Shown: piece by piece, positions 9,486 through 19,543 of the stretch
Position numbering within the stretch: position 1 is the stretch's first letter
How the letters are laid out: each line of letters begins with the position of its first letter
Source: Bacteroidales bacterium F22
GTDB taxonomy: Bacteria; Bacteroidota; Bacteroidia; Bacteroidales; Bacteroidaceae
Direction of reading: 5' to 3'
Assembly: GCA_029541985.1 (NCBI GenBank)
Contig: CP095414.1
Span: forward strand, 1,426,001 to 1,490,000
Length of the DNA: 64,000 nucleotides
The notes under the pieces: generated by a model
What the model saw: only the letters and a program-made list of their open reading frames with translations
Database searches by the model: none
What the model was told of the DNA's origin: nothing
Program-made: the position numbers and the translations under genes

Positions 9486-10382
9486 TTATTGTACGAAATT
9501 CAATCCCTCAAGAAATTGAAGAGCTTTGGTCATAGTAAAATCAAAATGCGTATTATCGTTGCTAGCTTTGAACGAATGAGCATTGAAGAAACCATGGTCC
9601 GCTCCTTTTATAGGGAATAAGGTACATGCATTTCCTTTGGCGCGCATGGTCTTAGCAAAAAAGGCAGCATTGGCAAACGGCACCGTATGGTCATCAGTAC
9701 CATGAAATAAGATTGTTGGAGGCAATCCTTCAGTGATATGATGATTGGGTGAGATTTCTGTCTCACGTCCTTTGACCTTACCAGAACCATACCCTGCAGC
9801 CGTCGTATCTAGAACAGGATTAAAAAGGATTAAGGCATCAGGAACACAAGAGACAGCCCAGTCATCACTGATATCATCATGACCAGGAATCAAAGCAGTA
9901 CAGACTGCTACGTGTCCCCCAGCAGAACCACCGCTAGCAACGATTCTATCGGGATCAATACCCAATGTCGCAGCATGACTACGCACCCATCGGATGACCG
10001 ATTTTCCATCATTGACACATTCAAAAGGAGTGGTATGTGCTCTACTTTTCACTCTATAATCAGCAGTAATCGCCACCATTCCATGAGCAGCATAAAAGGC
10101 ACATTGCTCATAAAATTGTTTAGGAGTTCCACCAGTCCATCCTCCCCCGAAGAAATGCACGACCGCCGTTCTTTTGAGTGCCCCTGTCGACAGTTCAGCA
10201 GCCGATGGTTTGACTCCTTGAGGATAGAAGACATACAATTTGAGTTCCCCACCCCGGAGATATTTATAAACCAACGTATCACTAGGAGTGATTTGATTTT
10301 GTGATACAGAAGCCCTCATTACAGTAGGGATACTGATAAGAAGTAAAAAGCAAGCGAACAAAAGAAATCGAAAATTTTTCAT
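9486..10382 (-). CDS. secreted alpha/beta-hydrolase, esterase (carbohydrate- or acetyl-esterase type)
   Basis: 298 residues with a signal peptide (~1-24, FLLFACFLLLISIPTVMRAS). It has an alpha/beta-hydrolase fold of the hormone-sensitive-lipase type: oxyanion motif HFFGGGW (~76-82), nucleophile elbow GGSAGG (~152), acid Asp in HGTDDHTVP and catalytic His in GADHGFF. It is probably exported and removes acetyl or other acyl groups from small esters or glycans. It lies 58 bp downstream of a sulfatase gene, so the two may strip different decorations from the same host glycan; that link is inference. Confidence 0.8.
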   Translation of the reverse strand: MKNFRFLLFACFLLLISIPTVMRASVSQNQITPSDTLVYKYLRGGELKLYVFYPQGVKPSAAELSTGALKRTAVVHFFGGGWTGGTPKQFYEQCAFYAAHGMVAITADYRVKSRAHTTPFECVNDGKSVIRWVRSHAATLGIDPDRIVASGGSAGGHVAVCTALIPGHDDISDDWAVSCVPDALILFNPVLDTTAAGYGSGKVKGRETEISPNHHITEGLPPTILFHGTDDHTVPFANAAFFAKTMRAKGNACTLFPIKGADHGFFNAHSFKASNDNTHFDFTMTKALQFLEGLNFVQ

Positions 10383-10440
10383 AATATGTTTTATTAGTAC
10401 TATTGAGTCAGTTTATTATATAGCAAAGCGTAAGCAAAGC

Positions 10441-11769
10441 CTACGAAGATTGTTTGACGTCAGAGAACTGAGCCTCCCAAGCATCAATCTCTTTGAGCAT
10501 CTGTGTCACTATCTCAGGATGTTTATCCCACAAGTTATGAGTCTCTTTGATATCCGTAGACAGATCTATCAACTGCCCTTTACGCGTCTTGCGTTTAATT
10601 TGTAATTTCCACTTACCATGGCGAGCGGCGACAGCACCATGATTTCTCCAAAAGACAGTACGGTCAGGCATCTGCTTGCCAGATAATAAGGTAGGTAAGA
10701 AACTCAGTCCATCAAAAGTACCCTTCATCGGTGCATCAGTCAAGTCACAAAGAGTAGGCAAGACATCCATGGTCATGATAATCTCATCAGACACCTGTCC
10801 CCCTTTCACCTTCCTAGGCCAATAAACGATAGAAGATACTCGCTGTCCCCCCTCGAGCAATTGTCCTTTCCAGCCTGACCAAGGAGCATTGCATGAATTG
10901 TGCGCACCACCATTGTCAGAGAAGAACAAGATAATTGTATTCTCATCAAGACCTGTTTCTTTGACCGTCTTTATCACTCGTCCTACACATCGATCGAGTG
11001 CCTCGACCATAGCAGTATAAGTCTCCTTCTCTTCAGCCTTAGACTTATGATTATTAACCGCTGTGTGTCCTGCTTCTCTAGTATTACGGAAAGCGACATC
11101 ATCAGGTCCTTGCCATGGTCCATGACAAGCCTCATAAGGTAGATACAAGAAGAATGGCTTCTCATGATCTTTCTTTAAGTATTTCTCAGCATAATCCGTA
11201 ATCAGATAAGTAGTATATCCTTCCTCAGGATGCAACTGGTCTTGATGCCACCAGTCCGCATATCCTTCTTGGTCTATATGATTAAAATAATCGACATTAC
11301 CCGATACATAACCGACAAATTCGTTGAATCCTTGATGAATAGGATTGTATCGTACATCATAACCTAGATGCCATTTCCCATACATAGCCGTGTCATACTG
11401 ATTGTCACGAAGCAGCTTTGCTACTGTAGTCGTCGATGGGTCCAAGCCACAATCACGATGATGCGCTGCAGTGATTACCCCTTCGATACCAGCATACTGC
11501 TGATACCTACCCGTCATCAATGCAGCACGAGTAGGACTCGATACAGCTCCATTGGTATGGAAATCAGTAAACCGCATGCCATGTGCAGCAAGCCAGTCTA
11601 TATTGGGTGTCTTATGGTCTTTATTTCCATAACAGCCGAAGTCACCATAGCCCATATCGTCAGATACGATTAGGATAATATTAGGTTTTTCATTTTGAGC
11701 TTTAAGTATCTGAGGGCTATATAAGCAGCACCCCAAAACAGAATAAGCAAACAAATCAATGTGTTTCAT
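10441..11769 (-). CDS. secreted sulfatase, serine-type formylglycine (S1 family)
   Basis: 442 residues. The N-terminal hydrophobic segment (~6-24) looks like a signal peptide. The metal-binding DD pair is in IIVSDDMGYGDFGCYGN-type sequence (~36-48). The formylglycine motif is S77-S-P-T-R81, so maturation needs an anaerobic sulfatase-maturating enzyme rather than the Cys-specific one. GKWHLG (~131) and FFSDNGGAHN (~280) are further S1 hallmarks. It probably removes sulfate from host or algal glycans in the periplasm. The substrate subfamily cannot be read reliably. It has its own -7 box upstream, and the secDF terminator separates it from secDF. Confidence 0.88.
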   Translation of the reverse strand: MKHIDLFAYSVLGCCLYSPQILKAQNEKPNIILIVSDDMGYGDFGCYGNKDHKTPNIDWLAAHGMRFTDFHTNGAVSSPTRAALMTGRYQQYAGIEGVITAAHHRDCGLDPSTTTVAKLLRDNQYDTAMYGKWHLGYDVRYNPIHQGFNEFVGYVSGNVDYFNHIDQEGYADWWHQDQLHPEEGYTTYLITDYAEKYLKKDHEKPFFLYLPYEACHGPWQGPDDVAFRNTREAGHTAVNNHKSKAEEKETYTAMVEALDRCVGRVIKTVKETGLDENTIILFFSDNGGAHNSCNAPWSGWKGQLLEGGQRVSSIVYWPRKVKGGQVSDEIIMTMDVLPTLCDLTDAPMKGTFDGLSFLPTLLSGKQMPDRTVFWRNHGAVAARHGKWKLQIKRKTRKGQLIDLSTDIKETHNLWDKHPEIVTQMLKEIDAWEAQFSDVKQSS

Positions 11770-11826
11770 GTAGTTTTCTTTTCATTAAAAATAGAGTAAA
11801 TAGTAAATAGAGTAGTTGTTGTCATA

Positions 11827-11834
11827 CAAATGTA
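11827..11834 (-). promoter_or_regulatory. -7 box (TACATTTG) for the sulfatase gene
   Basis: Exact match to the Bacteroidota TAnnTTTG -7 consensus on the minus strand, 58 bp before the sulfatase start. A TTTG lies upstream but too close (about 11 bases) to be a standard -33 element. Confidence 0.4.
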
Positions 11835-11887
11835 CATATAATCATCAAAAGGAGACCGCTACGACGGGAAAAAAAGCAGAAAAAAGA

Positions 11888-11915
11888 AAGGGCATCTCCG
11901 ATTGGAGATGCCCTT
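11888..11915 (-). terminator. strong Rho-independent terminator after secDF
   Basis: 12-bp perfect stem (aagggcatctcc, loop gatt, ggagatgccctt). It lies 45 bp after the secDF stop on the minus strand and is followed by CTTTCTTTTTTCTGCTTTTTTT. Confidence 0.9.
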
Positions 11916-11959
11916 CATTATAATAGAACCCTTCAGAAAGAATCTGAATTCGGATTAGC

Positions 11960-14900
11960 TTATTTTACTTGTTTTGGCTTCTGCATTGTCTGCACACCGT
12001 AAGCGATAGGAGCAGCAATAAATAGAGAAGACAAGGTACCGATGACTACACCAAGAATCATTGCAAACGCAAAGCTCTGTATAGATTCACCACCCAAGAT
12101 AAAGATACAAAGCAAGACAATCAATGTAGATACAGAAGTACTGATTGTACGAGCAAGTGTCGTATTCAATGAGTCATTGAAGATATCTCGTTTGTCATGC
12201 TTAGGGTATAGACCGAAGAACTCACGTATACGGTCAAAGATAACCACCTTATCATTGATAGAGTAACCAATCGCAGTCAATATCGCACCGATAAATGTCT
12301 GATCCACCTCAAGTGAGAATGGCATCCATCCCCAACAGATAGAATAGACTCCGAGAATCATCAATGTATCAGACGTCAATGCAAGCACCGAACCAACAGA
12401 ATAAGAGATGTTACGGAAACGGAATAAGATATATAGTGCGATAGCTAATAGAGAAAGTACGACAGACCAGATAGCAGACACCTTGATATCTTCAGCGATA
12501 GAAGGTCCCACTTTCTGAGAACTGATGATAGCTCCTCCGACATGTTCACGGTCGATGAAGTTCTCAAGAGTTGTTCCCTCAGTCAACAAAGGTTTTACAC
12601 CTTTATATATAAGGCTCTCCATCTGAGTATCCGCTTCAGCTGAATTATCTTCGATATTGTAGTTAGTAGAGATACGAACAGTATTTCCTTTAGAACCGAC
12701 AGCGATAGCAGAAATCGATGCATCATCAGTGATTCCCTTAGCCGCTCTATCTGCATCGAAAGTTGTTTCGAGCAAATCACGAACTTGTTCAGGTTGTACT
12801 TGTTGAGCAAATTCTACTTTATAGTTACGACCACCAGTGAAGTCAATACTCTCACTCAAACCACGAGTCATCAAGAAACCAAGAGACACGATAATCAATG
12901 CTACAGCGACCATCAAAGCCTTCTTAGCATTGCCCATGAAATTAAATTTCGTATCGACAAGTAATTTCTTAGAGATAGGAGAAGTAAATGTCAAGTGAGT
13001 AAACTTACCCTTATCAAGGTAGTGCTCATAAACAAGACGTGTCATAAACACGGCAGTGAAGAACGATGCACAAATACCGATAATCAAAGTAGTTGCGAAA
13101 CCACGAATAGGACCAGTACCGAAATTAAATAAGATCACACCAGTGATGATAGATGTCAAGTTGGAATCAAAGATAGCAGAAAGTGCATTCTTGTAACCAT
13201 CTTGAATAGCTAGCTTAGTACCTTTACCGCCACGCATTTCTTCTTTAGCACGTTCGTAGATAAGCACATTGGCATCTACCGCCATACCCAGAGTCAATAC
13301 CATACCAGCAATACCCGACATCGTCAGTGCCGCTTGGAAACTCGAAAGGATACCCAGCGTGAAGAAGAAGTTAAGAACCAATGCACCATTGGCAATCATA
13401 CCAGGAATCATACCATACATGACACACATATACACCATCAATAAGACAAGTGCTACGGCAAATGAGATGATACCCGCATTGATAGAAGCATGTCCCAATG
13501 ATGGACCTACGATATCCTCTTGTACGATACGAGCAGGAGCCGGCATCTTACCAGATTTCAATACGTTTGCAAGGTCTTTAGACTCCTCAGGAGTAAAGTG
13601 ACCAGTAATCTGTGAATTACCACCAGTAATTTCAGCATTTACGTTAGGTGCAGAATATACATAATTATCAAGAACGATAGCGATAGATCGACCAATATTT
13701 TTCTTAGTCAACTGTGCCCAACGACGTGCACCTTCAGTATTCATAGACATGCTTACTGCAGGATTACTATATTGGTCAAATTCATCTTTTGCATCTACTA
13801 CCACATCTCCTTCAAGAGGGGCTTTGCCATTACGCATAGTAGATTTGATAGCATATAATTCATATACATTGGTAGAACCTTGTGCAGGAGATACTCCCCA
13901 TTTCAAACGAAGGTCACTAGGAAATACTTTTTTAGTCATCGCGATGATGCTATTGACCATAGCCGTATCTTTAGCAGAAGCATAACCTACGACAGGACCT
14001 TGTCCGCTTTGATTGAGACTTAGACGAGCCAATAAAGGATTTCGTTTAAGCATCTGAGCACGAGCAACTTCATTGTTTGCTTTTTCGCCAGTCAATTCAC
14101 TCTTCAATGAATCCACTTGAGCATCAGCATCTTTCGCCTGAGCAAGTTTTGAATCTTTGGCAGCCTCTTCAGCAGTTACTTCTTCAGCAGGTTCTTGCGC
14201 CTTGACTTGAGAAGCAGCTAAAGCATCCGCTTGTTGTACATAAGGTAAGATAGTACTTGCAGGATAAGTCTCCCAGAATTCTAGGTTAGCAGAACCTTGA
14301 AGCAATCTACGTACACGTTCTGGTTCTTTGATACCAGGCAATTCGACCATGATACGTCCCATCTTGTCTTCCAAGGTTTGGATACGAGGTTGAACCACAC
14401 CAAAACGGTCAATACGAGTACGAAGTACATTGTACGAGTTTGTGACAGCAGATTTGATTTCAGTACGGAGCACTGATTCTACTTCAGCATCAGTCGACTT
14501 AGTATTTACTTTGTCTTTAAGTTTTTGGGTAGCAAATAAGCTAGCGAGTGAACTATTAGGACTTAGCTTCTTATAGTTACGGATAAAGAGAGTCACATAA
14601 TCATCTTGACTATTAGCTTGATCTGCATTCGCTTTCTTGATTGCTTGTTTGAAGTTAGGATCATCTTTGTGGTCTGCCAATTGGTCTAGTACATCACCGA
14701 TAGATACTTCAAGTATCACCTGCATACCGCCTTTTAGGTCAAGTCCCAGTCCGATTTCCATTTCCCTACATTGTTTAAGTTTGTAGGCCCAAAGATACAC
14801 TTTCTTGTTCGAGAGTGAATCGAGATAATTTTGCTCCTTCTTTGCATCTCCATTTGCATATTCAGCCGCCTTATTCGTATAGTGGCGGGTTACAAATGAG

Positions 14901-14971
14901 AAAGACAAATAAAAGATACATACTAGAGTCAGTGCAATTGCAAAAACTCTTACAAATCCTTTGTTTTGCAT
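11960..14971 (-). CDS. secDF: protein translocase SecDF fusion
   Basis: 1003 residues. SecD and SecF are fused in one polypeptide, as is common in Bacteroidota. The SecD half has one N-terminal membrane helix (~8-27), the GLGLDLKGGMQVILEV motif (~73-88), a periplasmic P1 region with a low-complexity charged insert (~265-300), and five helices with GMAVDANVLIYERAKEE (~572-588). The SecF half starts near 680 with SESIDFTGGRNY and ends with TAIGYSINDKVVIFDRIRE (~913). It uses the proton gradient to pull exported proteins through SecYEG. It is monocistronic, with its own promoter and terminator. Confidence 0.97.
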   Translation of the reverse strand: MQNKGFVRVFAIALTLVCIFYLSFSFVTRHYTNKAAEYANGDAKKEQNYLDSLSNKKVYLWAYKLKQCREMEIGLGLDLKGGMQVILEVSIGDVLDQLADHKDDPNFKQAIKKANADQANSQDDYVTLFIRNYKKLSPNSSLASLFATQKLKDKVNTKSTDAEVESVLRTEIKSAVTNSYNVLRTRIDRFGVVQPRIQTLEDKMGRIMVELPGIKEPERVRRLLQGSANLEFWETYPASTILPYVQQADALAASQVKAQEPAEEVTAEEAAKDSKLAQAKDADAQVDSLKSELTGEKANNEVARAQMLKRNPLLARLSLNQSGQGPVVGYASAKDTAMVNSIIAMTKKVFPSDLRLKWGVSPAQGSTNVYELYAIKSTMRNGKAPLEGDVVVDAKDEFDQYSNPAVSMSMNTEGARRWAQLTKKNIGRSIAIVLDNYVYSAPNVNAEITGGNSQITGHFTPEESKDLANVLKSGKMPAPARIVQEDIVGPSLGHASINAGIISFAVALVLLMVYMCVMYGMIPGMIANGALVLNFFFTLGILSSFQAALTMSGIAGMVLTLGMAVDANVLIYERAKEEMRGGKGTKLAIQDGYKNALSAIFDSNLTSIITGVILFNFGTGPIRGFATTLIIGICASFFTAVFMTRLVYEHYLDKGKFTHLTFTSPISKKLLVDTKFNFMGNAKKALMVAVALIIVSLGFLMTRGLSESIDFTGGRNYKVEFAQQVQPEQVRDLLETTFDADRAAKGITDDASISAIAVGSKGNTVRISTNYNIEDNSAEADTQMESLIYKGVKPLLTEGTTLENFIDREHVGGAIISSQKVGPSIAEDIKVSAIWSVVLSLLAIALYILFRFRNISYSVGSVLALTSDTLMILGVYSICWGWMPFSLEVDQTFIGAILTAIGYSINDKVVIFDRIREFFGLYPKHDKRDIFNDSLNTTLARTISTSVSTLIVLLCIFILGGESIQSFAFAMILGVVIGTLSSLFIAAPIAYGVQTMQKPKQVK

Positions 14972-15053
14972 CGTTCTTTGTTTTATATAATCATAATATT
15001 TATTAGTTCACATAGGAAAAGGGCTTACTTAAACATAGCCCCTACTCAAGTTG

Positions 15054-15061
15054 CAAATATA
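15054..15061 (-). promoter_or_regulatory. -7 box (TATATTTG) for secDF
   Basis: Minus-strand TATATTTG fits TAnnTTTG. It implies a leader of ~75 bases before the secDF ATG, within which a short imperfect GGGCT/AGCCC hairpin can form. No clear -33 TTTG is present. Confidence 0.4.
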
Positions 15062-15182
15062 CTATTTTTTCAGACGAAACCGTTAAAAGTACCTATTTAT
15101 TTTATAGCAGCCCCCTATTCCAGACAAGAATCTCTAAATAAAGCAATAGATTTTGGTCAGCCAAAGAAAGAATGAATAGCAT

Positions 15183-18100
15183 TTACCCTACCACCTCGAT
15201 ACGACTCCGTCCGTTTGCTGATTTTATAACCCGAATCTGCGTGGTGATTCGTTCCGTCATTTCCACCACATGCGAGATGACGCCAATCTTCCGTCCTTGA
15301 GTTTGCAAGCGTTCGAGCGCATCCACCGCTACCCTCAAGGTATCCACATCCAGTGAGCCGAATCCTTCATCGATAAATAAAGACTCCACATTCATCCGGT
15401 TCGACGATAAAGAAGACAATCCGAGCGCCAATGCAAGCGAGATAAGGAAAGACTCTCCTCCCGAAAGGGAATGTACGGTACGCACTTCACCCAGCATATC
15501 TAAGTCTGCCACCTGCAACCCAAGAGACGACCCGATGCGCTGAAGCGTGTAGCGCTTAGTCAATTCCTCGAGATGCTTATTGGCATAAGCCAACAACACA
15601 TCCAAGGTATATCCCTGAGCAAGCACCTTGAACTTCGTTCCCGTACTCGAGCCGAACAGCTGATTGAGTTTAGCCCAATTGTCCGCCGTAGCCGCTTTAT
15701 CCGCTTCCTCACGCCGTAACCGGGTCACCTTCTTCATATTATCCTCTTGATTCTTCATCACGCGGAGTACTTCCGCCTGTCTATCACGTGCAGTATCCAT
15801 AGCGATATGGCACTCCTTCGTCGCCTCACGCAATACCTCCTCCGATTCCTCATCAGACGGACGCAGTTCCTTCTTGAGATGCGCAGTCAATTTGTCGCGT
15901 CGTTCAGACAGTGTAGCATACGCCGTAGCCTGCTTCGTATCCAACAACTTAAGCGCTTCTCGTTCCGCAGTGACCCAAGCATTATCTTTCGCCAACAAAT
16001 CACTGAGGTCCTCCATAGAGAAATCCCCTTGCTTAGTATTCAGCCAGTCAGTCACCTGCTCCAAAGCCGCTTGCTGTCGATCCTTATTCTGAACTATCAT
16101 ATCCTTAATCTGAGCAAGTACCCCTTCCCGTTGATGCTTATCAGACCCTATTTTTTCCTTCTCCTTATTCAGTTTCTCCAGACGCAATGTGAGCTTCTTC
16201 TCTTGTACATCGAAATCTGCTTCCACCGCATCTGCAGCTTTGCCTTGGAAGAGTTTTTTCCTCGCTTCCAACATCGCAGCATAAGCCTCATTCATCGCAG
16301 TATAAGTCATCTGCTTGGCTGCAAGGTCAACCTCCATCCCCTTGCGAACATCCTGTTTCAATTGCAAAGTCGTCTGGTCTCTGGTCAACCCCTCATTGAT
16401 TTTCGTCAACTCCTTATCATAAGCCATCCATTGCGTAGTCACATCAGTCAATAAGCCCTGTAAGGTACCCTGTTGAAATAAGGATTGCCAATCCGTGATT
16501 GCCCCCAGCCATTGCTTCAGATAAGCCATCATCTCTTTATATTCCTCTCGGCAATTCTGGCGTAAAGACTCCGCCCTATTGATTCGTCCGTTACGTTCCT
16601 CCACGTCCTTAGTGAGTCTAGTCACTTCATCCGCCACCCGCTTCTTAGCTTGGTTCAGTGAAGCCTCTTTCACGCCATCCGCTTCGTTCACTTCACGCAA
16701 GAGATGATGAGTGCTCCCACATACCGGACACGGCTTCCCTTCGACCAACTCCTTACGCAAGATGATGACCTCCTCAGGCAGTAACTGATTCAACCGCTCC
16801 GCCTCTTTCTGCTGTGCTTCTAGCCGTTTATTATCCGCCTTGAGTGCCTCCTTTTCCAATGCTATAGACTTCGCATACGCCTTACCATTGTTCAACAAAT
16901 CCGTCGCCCTAGTCAATTGATTGCTTACCAGATTTACATTGAGCACCGCTTGTTCATACTGTTGATGCTCCTTATACCACTGCTGAATATGCTCCACCCG
17001 CTTCTTAGCATTCGCTATTGCTTCGCCAGTCTGAGTAATGATGCGGACCGTATCCTGCATCGCTTTAGTCCCCTCTGCCAAAGCCTTTTTAGCCTCATCG
17101 AATGACTTCTGCTTCTCAGAGATACGTACATCGAGCATCCGTGCCTCCTTGAGCAAGGGTGCTGCAAGCGCCATGTCCTTACGCCATGCCGTTTGTTCTT
17201 GCTCTACCGCAGTCACTTGCCGCGATACCTCAGTCAACGAATGAGTCACCTTATCCATCTCCTGCTTCCGGAGCACCTGTTTCTGCAAGTTATCCACTAA
17301 TTCCTTACTCGCTGACACCCATGTCCGATAAGCTTCACGAATCTCTTGCACCTTATCGATACGGTCCAGATAAGTAATCCGTGGTTTTGCTTCATCGACA
17401 CGCTGTTTCGCCGTTTGAAAAGCCGTTTCCGCTTGAAGGACATCACGCTTCCGAGCCTTCATCTCTTCCAGCCAATCCGTCTTCACCTCAAGGACCTTTT
17501 TAGTCTGTTCCAACTTTGACAATTCCTTAGTCAAGGTATCTTGTTCCCGTTGAACCCCTTTCAACTCCTCTTCAGACAATAGATCCAAACCTTTGATGCG
17601 TTCTCTAATCAATTCCAAAGCCCCATGCGTCTCCTTCTCCTTCTGGAATATAGACCTAGAGATACGAGAATAAATCGCTGTGCCCGTTAATTTTTCGAGC
17701 AGTTCCGCCTTTTCATTCGGCCCCGCCTTGAGAAAAGTAGAGAAATCCCCTTGAGCAAGGAGCACCGAACGAGTGAATTGGTCGAAACTCAACCCCACTA
17801 GTTCCACCACTTGAGCGAGCAATTCTGTCTTGGTTCCTCCGAGAGGAATTTTCGTGGTCAGATTCGTCACCTGATACACCGCATCCTGCAATGAACCATC
17901 CACCTTATTATACGAACGGCGCACACTCCATCGAGCACGAAAGGAGTCTCCACTCTGAGAGACGAAATCCACTTCGGCATAACCACTGCTCGTACCGCGA
18001 CGCAAGATAGTACGGCTATCCTGTTGCCCAATTTCATTGCCCTTGACATCCTCTATCTTGATACCTTTAGACACGTTACGGTTGCGAGGTATCTTCTCGA

Positions 18101-18263
18101 ATAGTGCTAAGCAAAGCGCATCGAGCAAGGTAGACTTTCCAGCCCCCGTATGTCCTGTGATAGCAAATATCCCAGCCGAGCGCAATGGCTCTTGGGTAAA
18201 ATCGATTTCAAATGCGCCCTCTAACGAAGCTAAGTTTTCTCCTCTAATAGCTAATATCTTCAT
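15183..18263 (-). CDS. sbcC: exonuclease SbcCD, subunit C (Rad50-like SMC ATPase)
   Basis: 1026 residues, normal for SbcC. Walker A is GHTGAGKSTLLDALC (~37-51). A long heptad-rich coiled coil runs from ~200 to ~860 and is broken by the zinc-hook motif CPVCG near residue 512. The ABC signature LSGGESFLISLALALGL and Walker B SLFIDEGFGSLD are near the C-terminus. With SbcD it cuts hairpins and protein-blocked DNA ends. Its start overlaps the end of sbcD by 20 bp, so the two are translationally coupled. Confidence 0.96.
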   Translation of the reverse strand: MKILAIRGENLASLEGAFEIDFTQEPLRSAGIFAITGHTGAGKSTLLDALCLALFEKIPRNRNVSKGIKIEDVKGNEIGQQDSRTILRRGTSSGYAEVDFVSQSGDSFRARWSVRRSYNKVDGSLQDAVYQVTNLTTKIPLGGTKTELLAQVVELVGLSFDQFTRSVLLAQGDFSTFLKAGPNEKAELLEKLTGTAIYSRISRSIFQKEKETHGALELIRERIKGLDLLSEEELKGVQREQDTLTKELSKLEQTKKVLEVKTDWLEEMKARKRDVLQAETAFQTAKQRVDEAKPRITYLDRIDKVQEIREAYRTWVSASKELVDNLQKQVLRKQEMDKVTHSLTEVSRQVTAVEQEQTAWRKDMALAAPLLKEARMLDVRISEKQKSFDEAKKALAEGTKAMQDTVRIITQTGEAIANAKKRVEHIQQWYKEHQQYEQAVLNVNLVSNQLTRATDLLNNGKAYAKSIALEKEALKADNKRLEAQQKEAERLNQLLPEEVIILRKELVEGKPCPVCGSTHHLLREVNEADGVKEASLNQAKKRVADEVTRLTKDVEERNGRINRAESLRQNCREEYKEMMAYLKQWLGAITDWQSLFQQGTLQGLLTDVTTQWMAYDKELTKINEGLTRDQTTLQLKQDVRKGMEVDLAAKQMTYTAMNEAYAAMLEARKKLFQGKAADAVEADFDVQEKKLTLRLEKLNKEKEKIGSDKHQREGVLAQIKDMIVQNKDRQQAALEQVTDWLNTKQGDFSMEDLSDLLAKDNAWVTAEREALKLLDTKQATAYATLSERRDKLTAHLKKELRPSDEESEEVLREATKECHIAMDTARDRQAEVLRVMKNQEDNMKKVTRLRREEADKAATADNWAKLNQLFGSSTGTKFKVLAQGYTLDVLLAYANKHLEELTKRYTLQRIGSSLGLQVADLDMLGEVRTVHSLSGGESFLISLALALGLSSLSSNRMNVESLFIDEGFGSLDVDTLRVAVDALERLQTQGRKIGVISHVVEMTERITTQIRVIKSANGRSRIEVVG

Positions 18264-19467
18264 GCTCTACCTCCCTAATTACCTGTTGCAACATCGACTT
18301 TAATTCCTCAGGCATATCCTGCCCTCCATAATTTCGTTTATATACATCTGCAGCGATGTCCAATGCACTCATAGACTTCAACTGCTCATAATTCATCTTC
18401 TCTTGGACCACCTGCTGTTCAGGAGCAGTCAGTGCGATACGCGATAAGCGCACCGCCTTCCCCTCCAAAGCTTGTTCGATTTGATAGCGCAATGACGGCT
18501 CCGGTCCCGTCACCCGAACTTTGATTTCTAGAAACGGAGAATTGCTGAGCACTGGTCCCACAGGCAATTGAGCAATCGCCTCGAGCACCTCAGGCAACAA
18601 TTCCGGCACCTTGGGGATACTGAGCAACGGCACAGGCGCCTCGAAAGCAAGACGTGTTATCGTCACCTCTTCTCCCGGCAAGCTATCCTCGCCCAAAGCG
18701 ACCAAGACCACCCCTTGTTTATTGTATTTCTCAGCAAAAGACATCGGGATAGGCGCTCCAGAATAGCGTACCTGTTCACGTCCCGAGACCCGTTGTCCAC
18801 GGTGCAGATGCCCCAGCGCAGTATAGAGGATTCCCTCATCAAATGCCGCAGGGGACACACATTCCAAGCCTCCAATCACCGTACGTTCAGAGCGGTCATT
18901 GGCCGATATCTCAGACCCCGTAGCTTGAAGATGTCCCATCGCAATGATAGGTCCGCCCCCCGCTTGAGTCTGGGCATAAGCATATAGCTGGTCATATAAT
19001 GCTTTGACCCCTTCACCATAGGATGCGGCAGCAGGATAATCCCCTTGTCGCAGATAAGGCACCGCCATACACACGCCCCCTTGTAGAAGGGGCACCGTAA
19101 GATAATCGAGGTCAAAATCCCCCTCCGGGGTTCGCCTCACCGTACCCCGAACCGATACATGAATCAGATCAAGCAGTGCGGTAGGAGATTCCAGCCGTTG
19201 TGCTGAATCATGATTTCCCGCCGTGATGATAACTTGTAGATGCGGATTCTCTGAAGTGATATCGCATAAGAAACGGTAATAAACCCGTTGTGACTCAGCA
19301 GACGGATTCGGGCTATCAAAGACATCCCCAGCGATGAGCAATACATCCACCTGATGCTCCTTCACTTGGTTCCTTAGCCATTGCAAAAACAAATCATGTT
19401 CCGCCTTACGGTCACATTCAAAAAAAGTCTGGCCCAAATGCCAGTCAGCCGTGTGAATTATTTTCAT
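18244..19467 (-). CDS. sbcD: exonuclease SbcCD, subunit D (Mre11-like nuclease)
   Basis: 407 residues. Metallophosphoesterase motifs are in order: TADWHLGQ (6-13), AGDVFDS (~46), AGNHDSAQR (~82-90) and ALGHLHRGQ (~213). These bind two Mn ions for the nuclease reaction. It is the first gene of the sbcDC operon and is divergent from the MBL hydrolase gene at 19544, with 76 bp between them. Confidence 0.96.
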   Translation of the reverse strand: MKIIHTADWHLGQTFFECDRKAEHDLFLQWLRNQVKEHQVDVLLIAGDVFDSPNPSAESQRVYYRFLCDITSENPHLQVIITAGNHDSAQRLESPTALLDLIHVSVRGTVRRTPEGDFDLDYLTVPLLQGGVCMAVPYLRQGDYPAAASYGEGVKALYDQLYAYAQTQAGGGPIIAMGHLQATGSEISANDRSERTVIGGLECVSPAAFDEGILYTALGHLHRGQRVSGREQVRYSGAPIPMSFAEKYNKQGVVLVALGEDSLPGEEVTITRLAFEAPVPLLSIPKVPELLPEVLEAIAQLPVGPVLSNSPFLEIKVRVTGPEPSLRYQIEQALEGKAVRLSRIALTAPEQQVVQEKMNYEQLKSMSALDIAADVYKRNYGGQDMPEELKSMLQQVIREVEHEDISY

Positions 19468-19516
19468 GACGACTAAGATAAGGATAAAAATGAGGATATT
19501 AAATCAATAAAATGAG

Positions 19517-19524
19517 TATTTTTG
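19517..19524 (+). promoter_or_regulatory. -7 box (TATTTTTG) for the MBL hydrolase gene
   Basis: Exact TAnnTTTG match on the plus strand 19 bases before the ATG at 19544, implying a very short leader. No -33 TTTG is seen. Confidence 0.35.
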
Positions 19525-19543
19525 TAAAAATAAGAACTCAGCC